From the NCBI GenBank assembly GCA_030762175.1, contig CM060841.1, positions 9,476,001 through 9,540,000 on the forward strand: a stretch of DNA of 64,000 nucleotides, written 5' to 3'. This document shows positions 60,351-64,000 of this stretch, in pieces. A program made the position numbers and the translations under genes. Position 1 is the first letter of the stretch, and every line of letters begins with the position of its first letter. This stretch comes from Metallyticus violacea (Eukaryota; Arthropoda; Insecta; Mantodea; Metallyticidae). The notes under the pieces are model-generated. The model saw nothing but the letters and a program-made list of their open reading frames with translations. It made no database searches and was not told the DNA's origin.

Positions 60351-61316
60351 TATAAGTTATAATTTTGAGGAAAGTTTAGAAGAGTTATGAAATGGGTATT
60401 TCGAAAGGAGTAGCTTGATATTTATCTAGTCAGAGATGTATTTAATGGTGTTTTCCTGGTATTTAATGAGTCTAAATTAAATGATCTTTGTTCTTGACTT
60501 ATCTACACTTGAAGACTTTACCATGTAGTCAAGGGTTGCGTTGATTGATCTTTACTATAGCTTATATTTTCGGGTTATAAATCGGCGAATCTCTCTGCAG
60601 AACCTTGAAGTTAAATTCTTTGTGTTTTGGGGGAAAAATATATCTATCCCTCACTTCTAGCTTAACACAACTTCAGCACTTATTTTAATGAAAATGTTAT
60701 ATACACACAAATGGTGCACTTAGTAAGTAATAAGAAATAACAATGTATAACACGTGAATGGCAACAATATAAGAACACAGCGCAACAACAAACGAATAAC
60801 ATTCATTATTAAGATAACGCTTCTTTATTTTCAGGGATTCTGGGACTGAAATTTCTATTGTCTATATTTCTACAGCTATGAAATCTATAATTTGCACACC
60901 TAAAGGTGTTTACATTAGAAAGTACGGCACAAAGTTTCAGCAGTTTCTGTTGAATAGTTTTGAAGAAATTAAATATTCAATTTATTCAGAATTTGAAATT
61001 ATCAATATTCTCGCGCATCAGCCACTAAGTTATTAGAGTACTTTTATTATTTTATAAATTCTGTTGGTTTCACTCTCAATCTCTGCTATTACTTTTAAGG
61101 ATTTTTTGTGGACTTAGAAAATAAAAATTTAAACTATTTTTGTATTTTTTAAGGTGAATTACTAAAAGAGATTTTGAAAACAAAGACTGAAGTTGTAGCA
61201 ATGGACCACATTCTGATAAAAAGGTATGACAATAGCATAAAAATTACTACGACTGGAGCAAATAGAGTATAAAAAAATTGCAAAAAAAGTTCTACAAACA
61301 TGTATCAAGATTCAGA
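60351..61316. other. AT-rich DNA, nothing recognised
   Basis: No frame, repeat or terminal sequence recognised. Confidence 0.4.
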
Positions 61317-62640
61317 CTACCTGATTGCCCTGCCTGCATATGTCACACCTTCCCTCTTTTGTCTGACAGTCTCTCTCCTCAATTTCACCACTTTTCCCTT
61401 GCGGCGAGCTGCTTTCTTCCTCTGTGATGAGACTTGTAGACTGTCATAAATCCTCCGGTTGTCGCGTCTCTTCAAAATTGTTTCCTGCACACTAGACACT
61501 GTAGTGGTATTTATTTCTTATTTCAATTCTTCTGTTGAATTCTGCAATAGAATTTCTATTCGATAGCAGGACACAAAAGTAATTTTGGGGCACTTTCGAC
61601 AGATCAATGCAATGACCCAGTTTGATTCTGTGTACCTCCAGGCACACACCGGAATGAGAGCTCACCACACGCTAATCTCTGTTCTGTAAGTTTTACTGTG
61701 GCTCTGAGGTGTCCTCGGCAATGCTTCAGTTATAAAAACGCCGTGATGTGAGACCTTGGGGCCGCTTCCCATACTGAGGTTTTGCATCTGGTGATACTTA
61801 ATTGCACATATTGCTTGCCTACAGTACATTGATTGTGGCAGTGGCGAGTATCCCAGCACCTCGCCCTCCTCTCTTCTTGCAGGTTTCCACCAGCAGACCA
61901 GCAACGTTGTTGACACATTCTTCTTTTGTCAGTTCAACTGTGCTGTCATATACATTTTCATTTACTACATGATTAAACGTTTTGAAATCACCATCTGACA
62001 TCACAGTTGTATAGAGCATCGTGCACTCTGAAACAGATCGCTTCCATGCTGCAAAGTCCTTCATAGTTTTTATTGCACTCTCCACCCTCTATGGAATTCG
62101 GTTGAATCATCTCCTAATTCTGTAGCTGTGACCACACACAGTAGACAATATTTAGAAATAACAATGTAATCCAGTCATAATATCTATAACAATTCCAATA
62201 TTGTAATTGGAAGTAAATCCTCGCTTGTGCTATGAACCATCATAACTTACTGCAACATCAATTACAGCATTTTCATGGATTACCTCTCACAGATTTATAT
62301 GCCCTTCTGACAATTTCCCTGCATTGATATAAAGCACTTTCCTTTAGCGTTTTACTGTGTTCGGCCAGTGTTTTCATTTGCCTGTTAAGGGTTTTAGAAT
62401 CCATGCCAGATATACCTAACACACAGCAACGCTATGACCCACACCCAAACCCAGAAATGCACAATTTTTCTGTTCACCTCAAAGTAAGGTCTCTTAGATT
62501 TGTGGTTTTCTACTCTAGGGCTGGAGTAAGCTTTCCCTGGACTAAACGCCACATTCAGTGCACTTTAAAACTAATTTCACAGCGTTTTTCTCTACATTGT
62601 CCTGTAAGCGACACTTAGGCATACTGCACATTGCTTATAA
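61317..62640 (-). pseudogene. Mutator-like (MULE) transposase pseudogene
   Basis: The minus strand, in several frames and in the expected order, reads: KRPYFEVNRKIVHF (62.5 kb), SKTLNRQMKTLAEHS and ALYQCREIVRRAYKSV (62.3-62.4 kb), then VAVSYDG and AQARIYFQLQYW-type sequence where family members have SYDGxWxKRGFTSxxGIG (62.2 kb). EGG...NYEG follows, then AAWKRSVSE and LYTTVMSDGDFKTFNHVV (61.95-62.07 kb) and KEECVNNVAG. A basic C-terminus (KKAARRKGKVVKLRR, REGVTYAGRAI) closes it at 61317. This is the layout of the insect 'Mutator-like transposase domain' proteins, with catalytic acidic residues in SYDG and SDGD. There are at least four frameshifts or stops, so it is dead. Terminal repeats were not found. 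Confidence 0.75.
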
Positions 62641-62929
62641 GCGGGATCAGGAAACTAGAATACAGTAAATATATTTAATATTTACACCCAGACCAGCTCT
62701 GTCATATGTACTACTATATACACCGTTTACAGTTTCAAATGCACTACTATTTACGCGAACGAAAAGATATAGCATGCATGTTATCGTTTACTATATAAAC
62801 ACAATATTACAAGCAACACGGAACACCTAATTTGAGCGAAAACTATATTTACAAGCTAAAACAAAACGGTGAGCAAAAGAACATCGTTTTCCAAGCAAGT
62901 CATCATTACTTTGAAGCAAGACTACCAGG
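62641..62929. other. AT-rich spacer
   Basis: Between the MULE-like relic and the terminal mariner; nothing recognised. Confidence 0.4.
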
Positions 62930-64000
62930 GTGATAATGAAAACAGTTAGCAATACTTTTTAAGCCTCTTAATATTTTTCATCATCGTAACCTACAGACTT
63001 TTCTCTCACTTTTCAACATAGTCTCCATTTTTTTTGCACACATTTTTCCCCGTCGTTCTGCAAGTTTGAAAATACCCTTATGATAGAACTCCGTTCCAGC
63101 TGCACGAAGACACTGACGCACTGCTTTCCGAATATTCTCCACCTTCTCGTAGTGTTGGCCTCGCAGTTGTTCCTTAACAGAACCAAAAAGATGGTAGTCG
63201 GACAGTGCCAAGTCGGAACTGTAGGGAGGATGTGGAAGAGTTTCCCACCCAAATATTCTGATCTTCTCCATTGTGACACGTGCATTGTGAAGACGCGCAT
63301 TATCCTTTTGAAGGATGATCTTCTTTCCAGAGCGTTTATCGCGCAATGCACGACGGAGCTTGCAACGTATCTGGATATAGCGGGCAGTACTTATGGTTTA
63401 TCAGGTTCAAGAAAATCAACCAGAATGCAACCCTGTGCATCCCAGAAGACGCTACACATAGCCTTCCTAGCAGATCTTACTGCCTTCGCTTCTTCTTCGA
63501 CGGCGAATCCAAGTGGTGCCATTCCATACTCTGGCGTTTTGTTTCAGGCTTGTAATGATGGAACCAGCTTTCATCGCCTGTCACAATACTCGTCAAAAAT
63601 CACCATTTTTATTTTGAAATCTCTGAAGATGGTTTTGGCTGAAGTTTGTGGTCTTCGGTCAATAAACGTGGGACCCAACGGGCACAAACTTTTCGATAAC
63701 CTAAGCTTTTTTCACTTCTTGCATTGCACTATGTCTTACTGCAAGTTTTGTAGCGATTTCATCCACAGTAATACGTCTATCTTCTCTAATGGGCTCATCA
63801 ACTCTTTCCTTGTTGCGTTTCGAGGAGCCAGTTCGCAGGGGACCGCTACGAGGCTCATCTTGGATATTCGTTTTCCCATCTTTGAAATGTTTCACCCATT
63901 TCCTAACACTGCTAGCATCCATGCAGATATCTCCATAGGCACGTTGAAGTCTGAGGTGAATTTCTGCAGCAGATTTCCCCTCTTTAACAGGAATTGCTTT
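62930..64000 (-). mobile_element. Mariner element cut by the window edge
   Basis: Minus-strand transposase in fragments: SVRKWVKHFKDGKTNIQDEP then RITVDEIATKLAV (63701-63922, HTH region). After a gap with frameshifts, EYGMAPLGF..., SVFWDAQGCILVDFLEP (63.4-63.5 kb) follows. Then LQKDNARLHNARVTMEKIR and PPYSSDLALSDYHLFGS come, with 34 residues between the two Asp (D34D). It ends with a C-terminus to 62981. LQKDN in place of LQHDN and other changes, plus a frameshift near 63350, make it a pseudogene. It differs from mariner-1 and from the 45.9 kb relic. The start lies beyond 64000. Confidence 0.85.

Overview
This window looks like intergenic and intronic DNA from a large, AT-rich insect genome. 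The transposon complement (several Tc1/mariner lineages with cockroach-like transposase fragments, abundant tRNA-derived SINEs, jockey-like and other non-LTR fragments) and a short (CCTAA)n tract, the insect telomere motif, suggest a polyneopteran such as a cockroach. The order-level assignment is inference. There are no bacterial-type operons, rRNA genes or convincing free-standing tRNA genes. All family names rest on reading motifs by eye, not on database searches.

Host gene content: I can support one coding exon, a 136-bp + strand exon at 57922-58057. It has a clean acceptor and donor and encodes part of an immunoglobulin-like domain that resembles the beaten-path (Beat) family of axon-guidance proteins. 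No neighbouring exon is visible, so the gene probably has very long introns packed with mobile elements.

Layout: 0.6-3.7 kb has a SINE-A copy and a nearly open mariner (mariner-1). 5.1-7.7 kb has two internally deleted Tc1/mariner copies of DD41D type, with a third at 59.5 kb. 8.7 kb has a LINE scrap. 11.0-13.1 kb has a mariner/SINE-B fusion, SINE-A and a third SINE-like repeat. 15.7-17.3 kb has a mariner carrying a nested SINE-B. 17.6-20.3 kb has two collinear jockey-like RT fragments ending at (CCTAA)n. 20.5-21.2 kb is a 688-bp inverted-repeat element flanked by TTAA. 22.7 kb is a 55-bp tandem repeat. 24.0-38.0 kb has LINE tails, SINEs and a near-palindrome. 40.9-41.4 kb is another inverted-repeat element. 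43.6-46.9 kb has Tc1/mariner remnants. 48.5-51.7 kb is a minus-strand hAT remnant with a Tc1-like element and a SINE-A nested in it. 52.1-53.4 kb is a minus-strand mariner next to a (TA)n tract. 56.7 kb is a Tc1-like remnant. 57.9 kb is the Beat-like exon. 61.3-62.6 kb is a Mutator-like transposase pseudogene. A D34D mariner runs off the right edge.

SINE families: A has a class II tRNA-like head starting CGCCACGGGTGG and ends near AACACTATTAAAA. B has a tRNA-like head with a perfect 7-bp acceptor stem and ends in GAGCGTCCGTAAATAAATA. Several copies keep long direct-repeat target-site duplications. I found no complete, novel multi-gene system. The most useful leads are the shared deletion in the DD41D copies, the mariner-SINE junction seen at two loci, the TTAA-flanked inverted-repeat element, the Mutator-like pseudogene and the isolated Beat-like exon.
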